Origin: an uncultured Buttiauxella sp.
Lineage (GTDB): Bacteria; Pseudomonadota; Gammaproteobacteria; Enterobacterales; Enterobacteriaceae
Reading direction: 5' to 3'
Length of the DNA: 64,000 nt
Assembly (NCBI GenBank): GCA_946480445.1
Contig: CAMLJN010000005.1
Coordinates: 1-64,000 of the forward strand
Shown here: one piece after another, positions 20,284 to 30,336 of the stretch
Numbering within the stretch: position 1 is the first letter of the stretch
How the letters are laid out: each line of letters begins with the position of its first letter
Notes under the pieces: generated by a model
Told to the model about the DNA's origin: nothing
Database searches by the model: none
Seen by the model: the letters and a program-made list of their open reading frames with translations, nothing else
Made by a program: the position numbers and the translations under genes

Positions 20284-21681
20284 TCAGGCCATCTTGCGCC
20301 GCATCATTTTAAATGCGGCAAACAAAACAACAATCCACACCGGCAGCAGCAGCGCCGAAAGCCGCATATCGTCGATGCTGCACATCAGCACCAGAATCAT
20401 CAGCATAAAAGCGATACACAGATAGTTTCCCAGCGGGTAGAGCAGCGCCCTGAAACGCGTTTCTCGCCCCTGCAGACGCATGGCCGCGCGGAATTTCAGG
20501 TGTGCCAGCGAGATCATAATCCAGTTAAGCAGCAGGGTTGCCACAACCAACGCCATCAGCAAACCAAAGGCTTCGTGCGGCAACAAATAATTAAGCAGCA
20601 CTACCAGAGAGGTGATCGCGCCGGAAAGGATCAGCGAGTTGACCGGCACCCCGCCCCGGTTAACTTTTGCCAGTATTGCTGGCGCGTTGCGCTGCCGGGA
20701 AAGCCCGAACAGCATTCGGCTGTTGGAATACACACCGCTGTTGTAAACCGAGAGCGAGGCCACGAGAATGACGAAGTTAAGCGCCGAGGCTACAATATTG
20801 CTGTCCAGCTCGTGGAAAATCATCACGAAAGGGCTGCTGCTGGATTTGATCTCAAGCCAGGGGTAAAGCGACAGCAGGACAATAAGCGAACCGATATAGA
20901 ACAGCAAAATGCGGTAGACAACCTGATTGATGGCCTTAGGAATAGTCGTCTCAGGCGAGCGTGCTTCGGCGGCGGTGATCCCAATAAGCTCCAGGCCGCC
21001 GAAGGAGAACATGATTACCGCCAGTGACAGGATAAGCCCGTGCCAGCCGGTAGCAAGAAATCCGCCGTGCTGCCAGAGATTACCGATACTCGCTCGTTCC
21101 CCGCCGTGGCCGGAGGCCAGCAGCCAGATGCCAAAGCCAATCATGCCGATAATCGCCAGTACTTTGATTAAGGCAAACCAGAACTCCATTTCACCATAGA
21201 GGCGGACGTTCACGAGATTGGCGGCGTTGATAACCACAAAGAAAAGGGCCACCCAGGTCCAGGTAGGCACTTCCGGGAACCAGTACTGCATATAGATCCC
21301 GGCGGCGGTCAGTTCAGCCATCCCCACCAGCACGAACATAACCCAGTAGTTCCAGCCCGAAAGGAACCCGGCAAATGGCCCCCAGTATTTATAGGCAAAA
21401 TGAGCAAAAGATCCCGAAACCGGCTCCTGCACTACCATCTCGCCCAGCTGGCGCATAATCAAAAAGGCGATGATGCCCGCTACACCATAGCCGAGCAGCA
21501 CCGCAGGGCCAGCCATCTGAATGGCAGGGCCGATGCCGAGGAACAGGCCGGTGCCAATCGCGCCCCCCAGGGCAATAAGTTGTATATGGCGATTTTGCAG
21601 GCCACGCTTAAGCGTCTGCTCCCCTTCGACTGACGCATCTGCGTTATTCTTCGGCTCGGCCGCGGTCGACGTGTTATTCAC
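20284..21681 (-). CDS. pheP: phenylalanine-specific permease
   Basis: Amino acid/proton symporter of the APC family (465 residues, twelve membrane segments) that imports phenylalanine. It matches E. coli PheP nearly throughout: 'LIALGGAIGTGLFLGIGPAIQMAGP', 'GSFAHFAYKYWGPFAGF' and 'SFGGLELIGITAAEAR' are diagnostic. The start is the GTG at 21681 (VNNTSTAAEP), with AGGAG 7 bp upstream; the longer open frame from 21744 is not conserved. The gene lies elsewhere on the E. coli map. A grxD terminator is upstream. AroP is a less likely alternative. Confidence 0.88.
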   Translation of the reverse strand: MNNTSTAAEPKNNADASVEGEQTLKRGLQNRHIQLIALGGAIGTGLFLGIGPAIQMAGPAVLLGYGVAGIIAFLIMRQLGEMVVQEPVSGSFAHFAYKYWGPFAGFLSGWNYWVMFVLVGMAELTAAGIYMQYWFPEVPTWTWVALFFVVINAANLVNVRLYGEMEFWFALIKVLAIIGMIGFGIWLLASGHGGERASIGNLWQHGGFLATGWHGLILSLAVIMFSFGGLELIGITAAEARSPETTIPKAINQVVYRILLFYIGSLIVLLSLYPWLEIKSSSSPFVMIFHELDSNIVASALNFVILVASLSVYNSGVYSNSRMLFGLSRQRNAPAILAKVNRGGVPVNSLILSGAITSLVVLLNYLLPHEAFGLLMALVVATLLLNWIMISLAHLKFRAAMRLQGRETRFRALLYPLGNYLCIAFMLMILVLMCSIDDMRLSALLLPVWIVVLFAAFKMMRRKMA

Positions 21682-21762
21682 GCCCTTCTCCTGTGTCTTT
21701 ATAGTGAGGGGGCACGTTTTAACACTTGAGGATAAGCGTGGCAAGGCGGCTGGAATTTCTCA

Positions 21763-21793
21763 TAAAAAAAACCAGCGGCGTTAGCGGCTGGTT
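21763..21793 (-). terminator. grxD terminator
   Basis: On the minus strand, AACCAGC / GCTGGTT with an inner GC pair, followed by seven to eight Ts (plus-strand A-run 21763-21770). It separates grxD from pheP. Confidence 0.75.
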
Positions 21794-21817
21794 CTTTGTT
21801 CTGTCAAACGGCGAGGA

Positions 21818-22162
21818 TTACTCTGCGTCCGGCGTTTCTGACTTGTACTTCTCGGCGGTTTCTTTGATCAGCGTCTGCAGTTCGCCGCGCTGATACATTT
21901 CGATAATAATGTCGCAGCCACCTACCAGCTCGCCGTCAACCCACAGCTGCGGGAAGGTAGGCCAGTTAGCGTATTTAGGCAATTCTGCACGGATGTCCGG
22001 GTTTTGCAGAATATCAACATAGGCGAAACGTTCGCCGCAGGCGGAAAGTGCCTGGACGGCCTGAGCGGAAAAACCGCAGCTAGGCAGCTTCGGCGAGCCT
22101 TTCATATAGAGCAGGATAGGGTTCTCTGCGATCTGGCGTTGGATTTTTTCGATAGTGCTCAT
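21818..22162 (-). CDS. grxD: monothiol glutaredoxin 4
   Basis: CGFS-type monothiol glutaredoxin that binds and transfers [2Fe-2S] clusters, often with BolA partners. The 114 residues carry the active site 'PSCGFSAQAV', the cis-proline 'WPTFPQLWV' and the glutathione-binding 'GGCDIIIEM'. The start is the ATG at 22162 (MSTIEKIQRQ). Divergent from mepH. Confidence 0.97.
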   Translation of the reverse strand: MSTIEKIQRQIAENPILLYMKGSPKLPSCGFSAQAVQALSACGERFAYVDILQNPDIRAELPKYANWPTFPQLWVDGELVGGCDIIIEMYQRGELQTLIKETAEKYKSETPDAE

Positions 22163-22522
22163 TGCTTGCTTCCTCAAACCTTTTTACGGCAGTAGTCTGC
22201 CATTGTAGCGAGTTGCCCCCCCGCCCGAAAACACCAAAATTTACAGGGGTATTCTGTGCCACACGGGAAAGGCTAAACATGTTTTAAGAATAACACTTTT
22301 CCCAATAACGCCAATCTTCAAAATGCCCCATCCTCGATCAATAAATCGCTTGTCAGGCCGATAATTGGTTAATTTTTTTGCGTCCGGTTGCGAAATAAGG
22401 CAACCAGAGCAAAAGGCTATTAACTTTTTGGTTTCTTATGCATTAGAATCAGCTGGTTTCTAAAAAATCATACGCAGGCATGATGGCCTTCATCGTGCCT
22501 TCATTTACCAGGGGATTGTCGA
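22163..22522. other. grxD-mepH divergent intergenic region
   Basis: 360 bp of AT-rich promoter DNA between divergent genes. I see no ORF, operator or hairpin I can name. Confidence 0.5.
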
Positions 22523-23359
22523 GTGGCGCGGATAACAAAAATCTCTATCACGCTCTGTGCTCTGCTTTTTACCTTGCCGTATACACCTTTGACGCATGCC
22601 TCGGAGCATACGCGCCCTGCTGCTGCGCATAAAGCCCACGTGGCGAAAAGCGTCACCAGAAGCGCAGCAAAAACCAGCAAGAGTAAAGAAAAGACCAGTT
22701 CTGTCTCAACAAAGAAGTCCAGCAAGAAAACAGCAGCTTCCGTAAAGAAAAAAGCAACGCCAGCCGTTAAAACTAAAACTCTCGCCAAAAACACCAGCAA
22801 AAAATCATCTTCCCAAACCGCCAGGCTTTCTAAAGTCCAATCCAGCTCCCTGACTAAGCAATGCTCGAAAGCCCGTAAAGGCCATAAAGCGAAATGCGTC
22901 ACGGTAAAAGGTGAAAAAAATCTGACCATCGCCCAGGCACACAAGGTGCGGGTGCAAAAGGCGCAGAAGACGGCGATGAATAAATTAATGGGCCAGATAG
23001 GCAAACCTTACCGCTGGGGTGGCTCTTCACCGCGTACCGGCTTCGATTGTAGCGGTCTGGTTTATTATGCTTATAAAGATCTGGTCAAGTTCCGTATTCC
23101 ACGCACGGCGAACGAAATGTATCACCTGCGTGACGCAGCCTCCGTCGATCGCGGCGAACTGGAAAGTGGCGATCTGGTCTTCTTCCGTACCCGTGGACGC
23201 GGTAGTGCGGATCACGTCGGCGTCTACGTCGGAAACGGCAAATTTATTCAGTCTCCACGTACCGGTCGCGATATTCAGATCACCTCTCTGAGCGAAGATT
23301 ACTGGCAGCGCCATTACGTCGGGGCAAAGCGCGTCATGACGCCAAAAACCATTCGCTAA
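22523..23359 (+). CDS. mepH: NlpC/P60 murein endopeptidase MepH
   Basis: Periplasmic D,D-endopeptidase that cuts mDAP-D-Ala crosslinks during cell-wall growth. The 278-residue precursor has an N-terminal signal peptide (about 1-26), a long Lys/Ser/Ala-rich low-complexity linker (about 30-110) and a C-terminal NlpC/P60 domain. The catalytic Cys is in 'RTGFDCSGLVYYAY', the His in 'SADHVGVYVGNGKF', and a further polar residue in 'SPRTGRDIQI'. The start is GTG at 22523 with an upstream AGGGG. In E. coli sodB is next; here an inserted module intervenes. Confidence 0.93.
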   Translation: MARITKISITLCALLFTLPYTPLTHASEHTRPAAAHKAHVAKSVTRSAAKTSKSKEKTSSVSTKKSSKKTAASVKKKATPAVKTKTLAKNTSKKSSSQTARLSKVQSSSLTKQCSKARKGHKAKCVTVKGEKNLTIAQAHKVRVQKAQKTAMNKLMGQIGKPYRWGGSSPRTGFDCSGLVYYAYKDLVKFRIPRTANEMYHLRDAASVDRGELESGDLVFFRTRGRGSADHVGVYVGNGKFIQSPRTGRDIQITSLSEDYWQRHYVGAKRVMTPKTIR

Positions 23360-23365
23360 ACCCTG

Positions 23366-23400
23366 AGCCTGCTCGCTTTTGAGCAGGCTTTGCTCTTCTT
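23366..23400 (+). terminator. mepH terminator
   Basis: AGCCTGCTC / GAGCAGGCT, 9-bp perfect stem with a 6-nt loop, then a T-rich tract (TTTGCTCTTCTT). It is 6 bp after mepH. Confidence 0.7.
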
Positions 23401-23402
23401 GC

Positions 23403-23599
23403 GGTTCGGGCCAGGTCATTCAGGGCACCATAATGTGCCGTTTTATCTGCCCGCCTGCATCGGCCAAACGAGGAGAAAACTGATAGCCCAGTAACCAGAA
23501 CAGGCCAAAAATGATATCGCTTGATCCTGCCGTGTCCGTCATAATTTCTACCGGATTCAACCAGTTTGTCCTTTGGTATGCGGCGAAAAATAAATTTCC
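23403..23599 (-). pseudogene. Tn3-family transposase (tnpA) fragment
   Basis: The minus strand reads 'PVEIMTDTAGSSDIIFGLFW' followed by 'LLGYQFSPRLADAG', the highly characteristic core of Tn3-family TnpA, here with an upstream 'NLFFAAYQRTNWLN'. After 'LADAG' the matching sequence continues in another frame ('KTAHYGALNDLAR'), so an internal deletion with frameshift has occurred. Neither end of a transposon nor inverted repeats are seen. It marks the left side of the inserted methionine gamma-lyase module. Confidence 0.75.
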
Positions 23600-23765
23600 T
23601 GAAATGAACCTTAGTTTTGTTAAATCGCCAGCTGCTGCGTAGCGCTTCGCATTTCACCCGTTTTCTCGCCAGTACGCTGGAAAGATTCTTGCCAGCTGGC
23701 AGCATTCCTGCCGACAATTAATGCCAGTAAAGACATAACCCATTGATATGTATTAGCCGATTTCC

Positions 23766-23781
23766 TGGCACAGCGATTGCT
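23766..23781 (+). promoter_or_regulatory. sigma-54 promoter of megL
   Basis: TGGCAC-N5-TTGCT, an exact -24/-12 sigma-54 (RpoN) element with GG and GC 10 bp apart, 42 bp before the megL ATG. A sigma-54-type activator is encoded in the same module, supporting the call. A loose repeat ACATA-N9-TATGT at 23733-23751 might be an activator site but is weak. Confidence 0.85.
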
Positions 23782-23793
23782 CTTTGTCTGTGA

Positions 23794-25020
<1,227 letters not shown>

Positions 25021-25128
25021 CCATTACGACCTGAACCGACGCCGAACGGTTCAGGTTGTTGAGAATCAAGGCACAACAGTCTGGCTATACGCGCTCGGGG
25101 AGAGCGCGTATTTTGGGCAGGGGGTTCT

Positions 25129-26427
25129 ATGCAGGACAATATATTACAATTAAGCAACAATACAGCAACCGCCGTACCATTCTCAAAGAAAATACCTTTT
25201 ACGAAATACGATTTTGGCTGGGTATTACTGTGCATCGGCATGGCAATTGGTGCCGGAACGGTACTGATGCCGGTACAAATTGGCTTAACAGGCATTTGGG
25301 TATTTATTGTCGCCTTTATTATTGCCTATCCGGCAACCTATATTGTGCAGGATGTTTATCTAAAAACGTTGTCAGAAAGTGAAACCTGTAATGACTACAC
25401 AGATATTATAAGTCATTATCTGGGCAAAAACTGGGGCGTATTTCTTGGCGTCATCTATTTTCTGATGGTTATTCACGGAATATTTATTTATTCTTTATCG
25501 GTGGTTTTCGACAGTGCTTCATATATCAAAACCTTCGGCTTAACCGATGCCGATCTTTCTCAGTCGATAATCTACAAAGTGGCCATTCTTGCCGTGCTGG
25601 TCGCCATTGCTTCCGGGGGAGAAAAGCTACTGTTCAAAATCTCCGGCCCGATGGTGGTGGTCAAAGTGGGTATCATCATCGTATTTGGTTTTGCGATGGT
25701 TCCGCACTGGAATTTCGCTAATATCAGTGCATTCCCTGAAGCATCGGTTTTCTTTCGCGACGTGCTGCTGACCATCCCATTCTGTTTCTTCTCAGCGGTA
25801 TTTATTCAGGTGTTGAACCCAATGAACATCGCCTACCGCAAGCGGGTGTCTGATCGGGTGCTGGCTACGCGTATGGCAATACGCACGCATCGTATCAGTT
25901 ACATTACACTGATTGTGGTCATTCTGTTTTTCTCCTTCTCTTTTACCTTTTCCATTAGCCATGAAGAGGCCGTTTCGGCCTTTGAACAAAATATTTCCGC
26001 ACTGGCGCTTGCGGCTCAGGTCATTCCTGGGAAAATTATTCATATCACCTCAACGGTGTTAAATATCTTCGCCGTATTAACCGCCTTCTTTGGTATTTAT
26101 CTGGGATTCCATGAGGCGATTAAGGGTATTATTCTTAACGTTCTGAGCCGTGTCATTGACGTCGAGAAAATTAATCCCCTTGTGCTTACCCTGGGTATTT
26201 GTACCTTTATTGTTATCACTCTGGTCATTTGGGTATCGTTTCGCGTATCGGTACTGGTGTTCTTCCAGTTAGGCAGCCCGCTGTACGGGATTGTATCGTG
26301 TATTATTCCATTTTTCCTGATCTATAAAGTAACACAGCTGGAAAAACAGCGCGGACCTAAAACCTGGCTAATCCTGCTGTATGGGATCCTGCTGTGCCTG
26401 TCGCCATTATTGAAGCTGATTGAATAA
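25129..26427 (+). CDS. yhjV: HAAAP-family amino acid transporter, YhjV-like
   Basis: Inner-membrane amino acid/proton symporter of the hydroxy/aromatic amino acid permease family (432 residues, about eleven membrane segments). It strongly resembles E. coli YhjV: '[20 protein letters not shown]', '[16 protein letters not shown]' and '[13 protein letters not shown]'. Placed after methionine gamma-lyase, it probably imports the lyase substrate or a related amino acid; this is inferred. In E. coli yhjV borders dppF, and here a dppF tail lies just downstream, which supports the assignment. SdaC/TdcC-like serine or threonine transport is the alternative. Confidence 0.85.
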   Translation: MQDNILQLSNNTATAVPFSKKIPFTKYDFGWVLLCIGMAIGAGTVLMPVQIGLTGIWVFIVAFIIAYPATYIVQDVYLKTLSESETCNDYTDIISHYLGKNWGVFLGVIYFLMVIHGIFIYSLSVVFDSASYIKTFGLTDADLSQSIIYKVAILAVLVAIASGGEKLLFKISGPMVVVKVGIIIVFGFAMVPHWNFANISAFPEASVFFRDVLLTIPFCFFSAVFIQVLNPMNIAYRKRVSDRVLATRMAIRTHRISYITLIVVILFFSFSFTFSISHEEAVSAFEQNISALALAAQVIPGKIIHITSTVLNIFAVLTAFFGIYLGFHEAIKGIILNVLSRVIDVEKINPLVLTLGICTFIVITLVIWVSFRVSVLVFFQLGSPLYGIVSCIIPFFLIYKVTQLEKQRGPKTWLILLYGILLCLSPLLKLIE

Positions 26428-26460
26428 TCTGTTTACCGCGCCGTCGGTCACTGGCGGCGC

Positions 26461-27663
26461 TTAACTCACACTCTCCAGTTGATAGCTGCGAATTTTATTC
26501 AGTACTGTGGTATGTGACACCCCCAGTGCTTTGGCGATATGCCGCGAGGACACATTCTCTTCCACCATCTGTTCAATAAGCTGGCGTTCAGCACACAAAA
26601 CCTGTTCTTTAAAAGGACGCGCTGTCTGGCCCTGTTCAATGGCAGGCAAATTCACCATCCCTAATTCTTCCCGCGTAATGACATCGGATTCCGCCATCAG
26701 TATCAGGCGAATAATGGTATTTTCCAGTTCGCGCACGTTTCCCGGCCAGGTATGATGATGTAGGGCATCAAAACAGGCTTTATCCAGAATTATTCGCCGC
26801 TGGAACTCCTTAGCGTATTTCTGCACAAAGTAGCGAATTAACAGGCTAATATCCTGCGGACGCTCCCGTAAGGGTGGAATAGTGAGTGAAAGTACGTTGA
26901 TACGGTAATAGAGATCGGCGCGCAGCAGACGTTGCTCCACCATATATTCCAGATTGGCGTTAGTTGCCACAATAATGCGCACATTGACCGGGATAATTTG
27001 CGCCCCACCAACGCGACGGATCCCGCCATCCTGAAGTACACGCAGTAATTTAGCCTGTAAGCTCAGCGACATTTCACCAAATTCATCAAGAAAAAGGGTG
27101 CCTTTTTCGGCCATTTCAAACAGCCCTTTTTTGCCTTTACCGTCTGCGCCGCTAAAAGCCCCTTTCTCATAACCAAAGAGTTCACTCTCTATCAACGACT
27201 CAGGTAGCGCAGAGCAGTTGACCGGAATAAACGGATAAAAACGCCGCTGCCCGGAATTATGGATAGCCCGGGCCAGTAGCTCTTTGCCGGTTCCCGTATC
27301 GCCGCGGATCAGAACGGTATATTTGCTGTCGGCAATTTTTATCGCCTTTTCGATAAGCGAGTGCATACTCTGGCTGCTGCAAATAATGTCAGAGAAATAG
27401 CGCGGGCGTTCCGGCTCAGGCATCGACAGCTCGCTTATCTCCTCACACACGTAAGCGACGTTAATAATATCGGCACGCTGGCTTAAACAGGATTGCACGC
27501 AGGAAATATCCTGTATCTGGCGGCACCAGGATTTAACCAGGATCCGTCCAGATGTAACTTTCATGGAGATGATATTGATATTGCAGCAGGAAAACTCCTT
27601 CAGGACATCCTCAACCATCGACAGACGATCAATTGTTTTAATATTCCAGCGTATCGTAACCAC
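26461..27663 (-). CDS. sigma-54-dependent activator with TyrR-like N-terminus
   Basis: Bacterial enhancer-binding protein (400 residues). Residues 1-75 resemble the ACT-like domain of TyrR; the PAS domain of TyrR is missing. The AAA+ domain (about 90-330) has Walker A 'GDTGTGKE' (121-128), the sigma-54 loop 'GAFSGA' (168-173, Ser for the usual Thr), Walker B 'GTLFLDEF' and sensor 'PPLRERPQDI'. A Fis-type HTH closes it ('SRHIAKALGVSHTTVLNKI'). TyrR itself lacks the GAFTGA loop, so this is a genuine sigma-54 activator and the obvious partner of the megL promoter. The start is GTG at 27663 with AGGAG upstream. It converges on yhjV with a 33-bp gap. Ligand unknown, plausibly an amino acid. Confidence 0.88.
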   Translation of the reverse strand: MVTIRWNIKTIDRLSMVEDVLKEFSCCNINIISMKVTSGRILVKSWCRQIQDISCVQSCLSQRADIINVAYVCEEISELSMPEPERPRYFSDIICSSQSMHSLIEKAIKIADSKYTVLIRGDTGTGKELLARAIHNSGQRRFYPFIPVNCSALPESLIESELFGYEKGAFSGADGKGKKGLFEMAEKGTLFLDEFGEMSLSLQAKLLRVLQDGGIRRVGGAQIIPVNVRIIVATNANLEYMVEQRLLRADLYYRINVLSLTIPPLRERPQDISLLIRYFVQKYAKEFQRRIILDKACFDALHHHTWPGNVRELENTIIRLILMAESDVITREELGMVNLPAIEQGQTARPFKEQVLCAERQLIEQMVEENVSSRHIAKALGVSHTTVLNKIRSYQLESVS

Positions 27664-27840
27664 ATTTGCTCCTGATAGTTAGCAACTGCGAAATAGATAT
27701 TTCTGTGACGAGACTAAATCTGACTACATTTTAGACGCTGCGGGATAATGCTCTGCCAGAGGGCTCACATTTTGTGACGTAAAAACAAAATATAAAAAAA
27801 CTATAGCATAAGGCTCCGGTTACCGGGTCATAACTCACGT

Positions 27841-28037
27841 TTATCGTTGTGGGTTTTCATCCTGGTCAACGGCGAAACAGGCTACCCGTTGACCGCCATA
27901 GTCTTTCAACTGCGGCTGAAGCCGGGTACAGGGACCAAAGCGACGGCGGCAGCGTACGTTGACCGCACAGCCGGCGGCGGATTCAGCGGACCTGGCAGCT
28001 GATTGCTCAGCTTGATACGCCCACGTCGATCGTCCGG
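27841..28037 (-). pseudogene. dppF: dppF 3' end remnant, frameshifted
   Basis: The minus strand ends '...GPCTRLQPQLKDYGGQ' and 'VACFAVDQDENPQR*', the C-terminus of the dipeptide ABC transporter ATPase DppF. Upstream, 'PDDRRGRIKLSNQLPGPLNP' continues the match in another frame; the break is near 27970-27976 at 'PPP|GCAVNVRC'. Similarity stops at about 28037, so some 60-65 codons remain of a gene of about 330. It is a scrap carried with yhjV and not a working gene. Confidence 0.85.
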
Positions 28038-28125
28038 GGTTCCGCGACACTCCGATAAACGTTTTCCTGTCGCGCGTATCCGTAAGCTCCCTTACGGATG
28101 GAAACAGAAGCAACTGACGCGTGAG

Positions 28126-28218
28126 ATGCGGCGGATGTTTCTCCGTGAGACTGGTAGACGTGTGCTGATTATGCTGGATGAATTACATCAGTTTTTTGAC
28201 TCGCGGGAGAAGCAGTGA
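28126..28218 (+). CDS. tiny ORF of unknown function, upstream of an overlapping ORF
   Basis: Thirty codons from ATG 28126 ('MRRMFLRETGRRVLIMLDEL...DSREKQ'); the frame is open further upstream to 28003 with no recognisable homology. Highly charged. Its TGA overlaps the GTG of the next ORF, suggesting coupled translation, but there is no strong ribosome site. I do not recognise the product; it may be a fragment. Confidence 0.25.
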   Translation: MRRMFLRETGRRVLIMLDELHQFFDSREKQ

Positions 28219-28376
28219 CGCTGACAGAAAAATCAGGCCACCTGGCGTGGTGTGTCCTGGTGACGCTGTTTAACTGCTGCGGCTGGTATGCCGAACCTGA
28301 GAGTGATGCTTCCCTGCCCCACCCGTATTCACTGAACTTGGTATTGCGTTCCATCGGCCATCTGCCCGCACGATAA
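28215..28376 (+). CDS. tiny ORF of unknown function, overlapping the previous stop
   Basis: Fifty-three codons starting at GTG 28215 in a GTGA overlap. A hydrophobic stretch '[15 protein letters not shown]' (residues 10-24) is followed by a polar tail. I cannot match it to a family. It may be a remnant of whatever brought the module to this site. Low confidence that it is expressed. Confidence 0.25.
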   Translation: MTLTEKSGHLAWCVLVTLFNCCGWYAEPESDASLPHPYSLNLVLRSIGHLPAR

Positions 28377-28501
28377 CTGGAGTAGCTGTAAACGTAGTAC
28401 CTAACACAACCCCCCTTCTTTTGCTTATCCTTTCAATTTGTTACCCTAAGGCCACACTAAATGTGTGTTATTCAGGTGTAACCATAATAAGGAGTGAAGC
28501 A

Positions 28502-29083
28502 ATGTCGTTCGAACTACCTGCATTACCGTATGCGAAAGATGCCCTGGCACCGCATATCTCAGCCGAGACCCTGGAGTATCACTACGGCAAACATCATCAA
28601 ACCTACGTCACTAACCTTAATAACCTGGTTAAGGGCACGCCGTTTGAAGGCCAGTCACTTGAAGAGATCGTGCGTCACTCTGAAGGTGGCGTATTTAACA
28701 ATGCAGCCCAGGTCTGGAACCATACATTCTACTGGCACTGCCTGGCACCTAATGCCGGTGGCGAACCAACGGGCGAAGTATTGAAAGCCATCAACGCTTC
28801 TTTTGGTAGCTTTGCTGAGTTCAAGCAGCAGTTTACCGATGCGGCGATTAAAAACTTCGGCGCAGGCTGGACATGGCTCGTTAAGCGCCCGGATAACAGC
28901 CTGGCCATCGTGTCCACTTCAAACGCAGGCACGCCGCTGACAACTGAAGCAAAACCGCTGCTGACCGTAGATGTATGGGAACATGCTTATTACATCGACT
29001 ACCGTAACGCCCGCCCGAACTATCTTGAGAACTTCTGGGCGCTGGTCAACTGGGAATTTGTGGCTAAAAACCTGGCGGCGTAA
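28502..29083 (+). CDS. sodB: iron superoxide dismutase
   Basis: Cytoplasmic Fe-SOD. The 193 residues equal E. coli. Iron ligands are at the E. coli positions: His27, His74, Asp157 ('VDVWEHAYY') and His161. The start is the ATG at 28502 ([10 protein letters not shown]) with TAAGGAG upstream; an open extension back to 28421 is not conserved. In E. coli sodB is repressed by RyhB under iron limitation; I did not verify the pairing site here. Confidence 0.98.
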   Translation: MSFELPALPYAKDALAPHISAETLEYHYGKHHQTYVTNLNNLVKGTPFEGQSLEEIVRHSEGGVFNNAAQVWNHTFYWHCLAPNAGGEPTGEVLKAINASFGSFAEFKQQFTDAAIKNFGAGWTWLVKRPDNSLAIVSTSNAGTPLTTEAKPLLTVDVWEHAYYIDYRNARPNYLENFWALVNWEFVAKNLAA

Positions 29084-29093
29084 CACTAACAAA

Positions 29094-29140
29094 ACCGCTA
29101 ATTGTGCTGTCCCCCGCCCAGGGAGCGGCCAGTTAGCGGT
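29094..29140 (+). other. long hairpin after sodB
   Basis: ACCGCTAA / TTAGCGGT, 8-bp perfect stem enclosing a 31-nt GC-rich loop, 11 bp after the sodB stop. No T-run follows. It probably protects or ends the sodB message. Confidence 0.4.
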
Positions 29141-29293
29141 CTTCACAGCCTCAGCAGTGCAAAGCAAGTTTCCTGATATGTTTAGCGATATTCTGTCGAA
29201 GAAATGAGTAAAAAACCCGCCGCGTCGTCTTCTCTTTATCGCCCTTTTTTTGCATTATTCGTTAAATCATTATTTTGCTAACAAGGACGCACT

Positions 29294-29476
29294 ATGTCTT
29301 CAGTGGATCCACAACAGCTCGCGAAGCGTATTGATACCGTACTGGATATTCTGGTTGGCGGGGATCATGCTTCGGCCATCAACAACCTCGAAATCCTCAA
29401 GGCGGAGCTGCTGAGTATCGCCCGCGGGGAGACATCGCAGGACAGCGAAGTGAAAAAATCGCCGTGGGAAATCTAG
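29294..29476 (+). CDS. yciZ: UPF0509 small protein YciZ
   Basis: Sixty-residue acidic protein with '[29 protein letters not shown]' architecture (two short helices) and C-terminal 'PWEI', as in E. coli YciZ (57). Function unknown. AAGGA is 8 bp before the ATG. In E. coli yciZ is adjacent to yciT; here fsaA and the glycyl-radical genes are between them. Confidence 0.8.
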   Translation: MSSVDPQQLAKRIDTVLDILVGGDHASAINNLEILKAELLSIARGETSQDSEVKKSPWEI

Positions 29477-29542
29477 GCGGGAGGACAAGATCACCACCCT
29501 TATCCTCTCCCCCCTGTCTCGCCACTGAAAGATGGCTGATGT

Positions 29543-30205
29543 CTACAGCGTCAAAGCACCAAAAGCCCCCAGCCAGTCTTTTTCAAATGTCTCGATTGCC
29601 GCATTGACCGCGGGCGTGGTGAGCAGCTGATCGGCGACATCTACCGGCAAGGTGATTGATGCGCAGCCAGCCAGCAGGCAGGACATCGCCTGATGCGGCG
29701 TACGGAAGCTTGCTGCCAGCACTTTAGCCTGCGGCGCATGCAGGGTAAGAAGCTGCTGCAGATCCTGCACCATCTTGATGCCATCTCCGCCCTGCGCGTC
29801 CAGGCGATTGACATAAGGGGCAACGTATTCCGCCCCGGCCAACGCCGCGAGCAACCCCTGCGCCGCGCCATAAACTGCGGTGCCCAGGGTAGGAATACCC
29901 AGCGCCCTCAGTTGTTTCATTGCGGCCAGGCCTTCGACCGTCGTTGGCACTTTCACCACCAGCCCCGGCACACGGCTGGTTAACAGCTGCGCCTCGCGCA
30001 CTATCTCATCCGCGTCTGCGGCGATCGTCTGGGCAAAGAGTTTCCCCTCACCGCCCAGCGCATCCTGCAAGGCAGGTAAAACCTCCCATAGCGGTTTGCC
30101 AGCTTTCGCCACGATAGAAGGATTTGTGGTGACGCCCTGTAACGGTAAAACCCGCGCCAGCCTTTTTACCGCTGCAACATCAGCGGTATCTAAATACAGT
30201 TCCAT
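29543..30205 (-). CDS. fsaA: fructose-6-phosphate aldolase
   Basis: Transaldolase-family class I aldolase that cleaves fructose 6-phosphate, or uses dihydroxyacetone as donor. The 220 residues equal E. coli FsaA. The Schiff-base lysine is Lys85 ('[11 protein letters not shown]'); other family motifs are 'GVTTNPSI' and '[13 protein letters not shown]'. The start is the ATG at 30205 (MELYLDT); an upstream frame extension lacks homology. It is divergent from the pfl-like genes, an association also seen in E. coli (fsaA-ybiYW). Confidence 0.95.
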   Translation of the reverse strand: MELYLDTADVAAVKRLARVLPLQGVTTNPSIVAKAGKPLWEVLPALQDALGGEGKLFAQTIAADADEIVREAQLLTSRVPGLVVKVPTTVEGLAAMKQLRALGIPTLGTAVYGAAQGLLAALAGAEYVAPYVNRLDAQGGDGIKMVQDLQQLLTLHAPQAKVLAASFRTPHQAMSCLLAGCASITLPVDVADQLLTTPAVNAAIETFEKDWLGAFGALTL

Positions 30206-30287
30206 AATGCTCTCCAGATTCGTAGCAGATCTCATTGCCGCCATCATAACTTCGTCATCCGGACATTACCTGATCGAAATCAATATC

Positions 30288-30303
30288 GCTTTCATTCGAA
30301 AGC
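30288..30303. promoter_or_regulatory. palindrome between fsaA and the activase gene, possible DeoR-family operator
   Basis: GCTTTC-ATTC-GAAAGC is a perfect 6-bp inverted repeat, with further CGAAA-type words at 30274-30279 and 30315-30319. Repeated TTTCG/CGAAA words are typical of DeoR-family operators, and a DeoR-type regulator (yciT) closes this gene group. Role inferred. Confidence 0.45.
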
Positions 30304-30336
30304 ACTTTAATTTACGAAAGAAACAAGGGCGAGATT

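Noticed and set aside
23733-23751. ACATA-N9-TATGT as the activator's enhancer site
   Set aside because: The repeat is short and AT-rich and occurs by chance easily; noted only as a weak candidate.
28078-28099. Perfect 9-bp inverted repeat as a possible integron attC or attachment site
   Set aside because: It is too short and lacks the conserved attC ends; no integrase is nearby.
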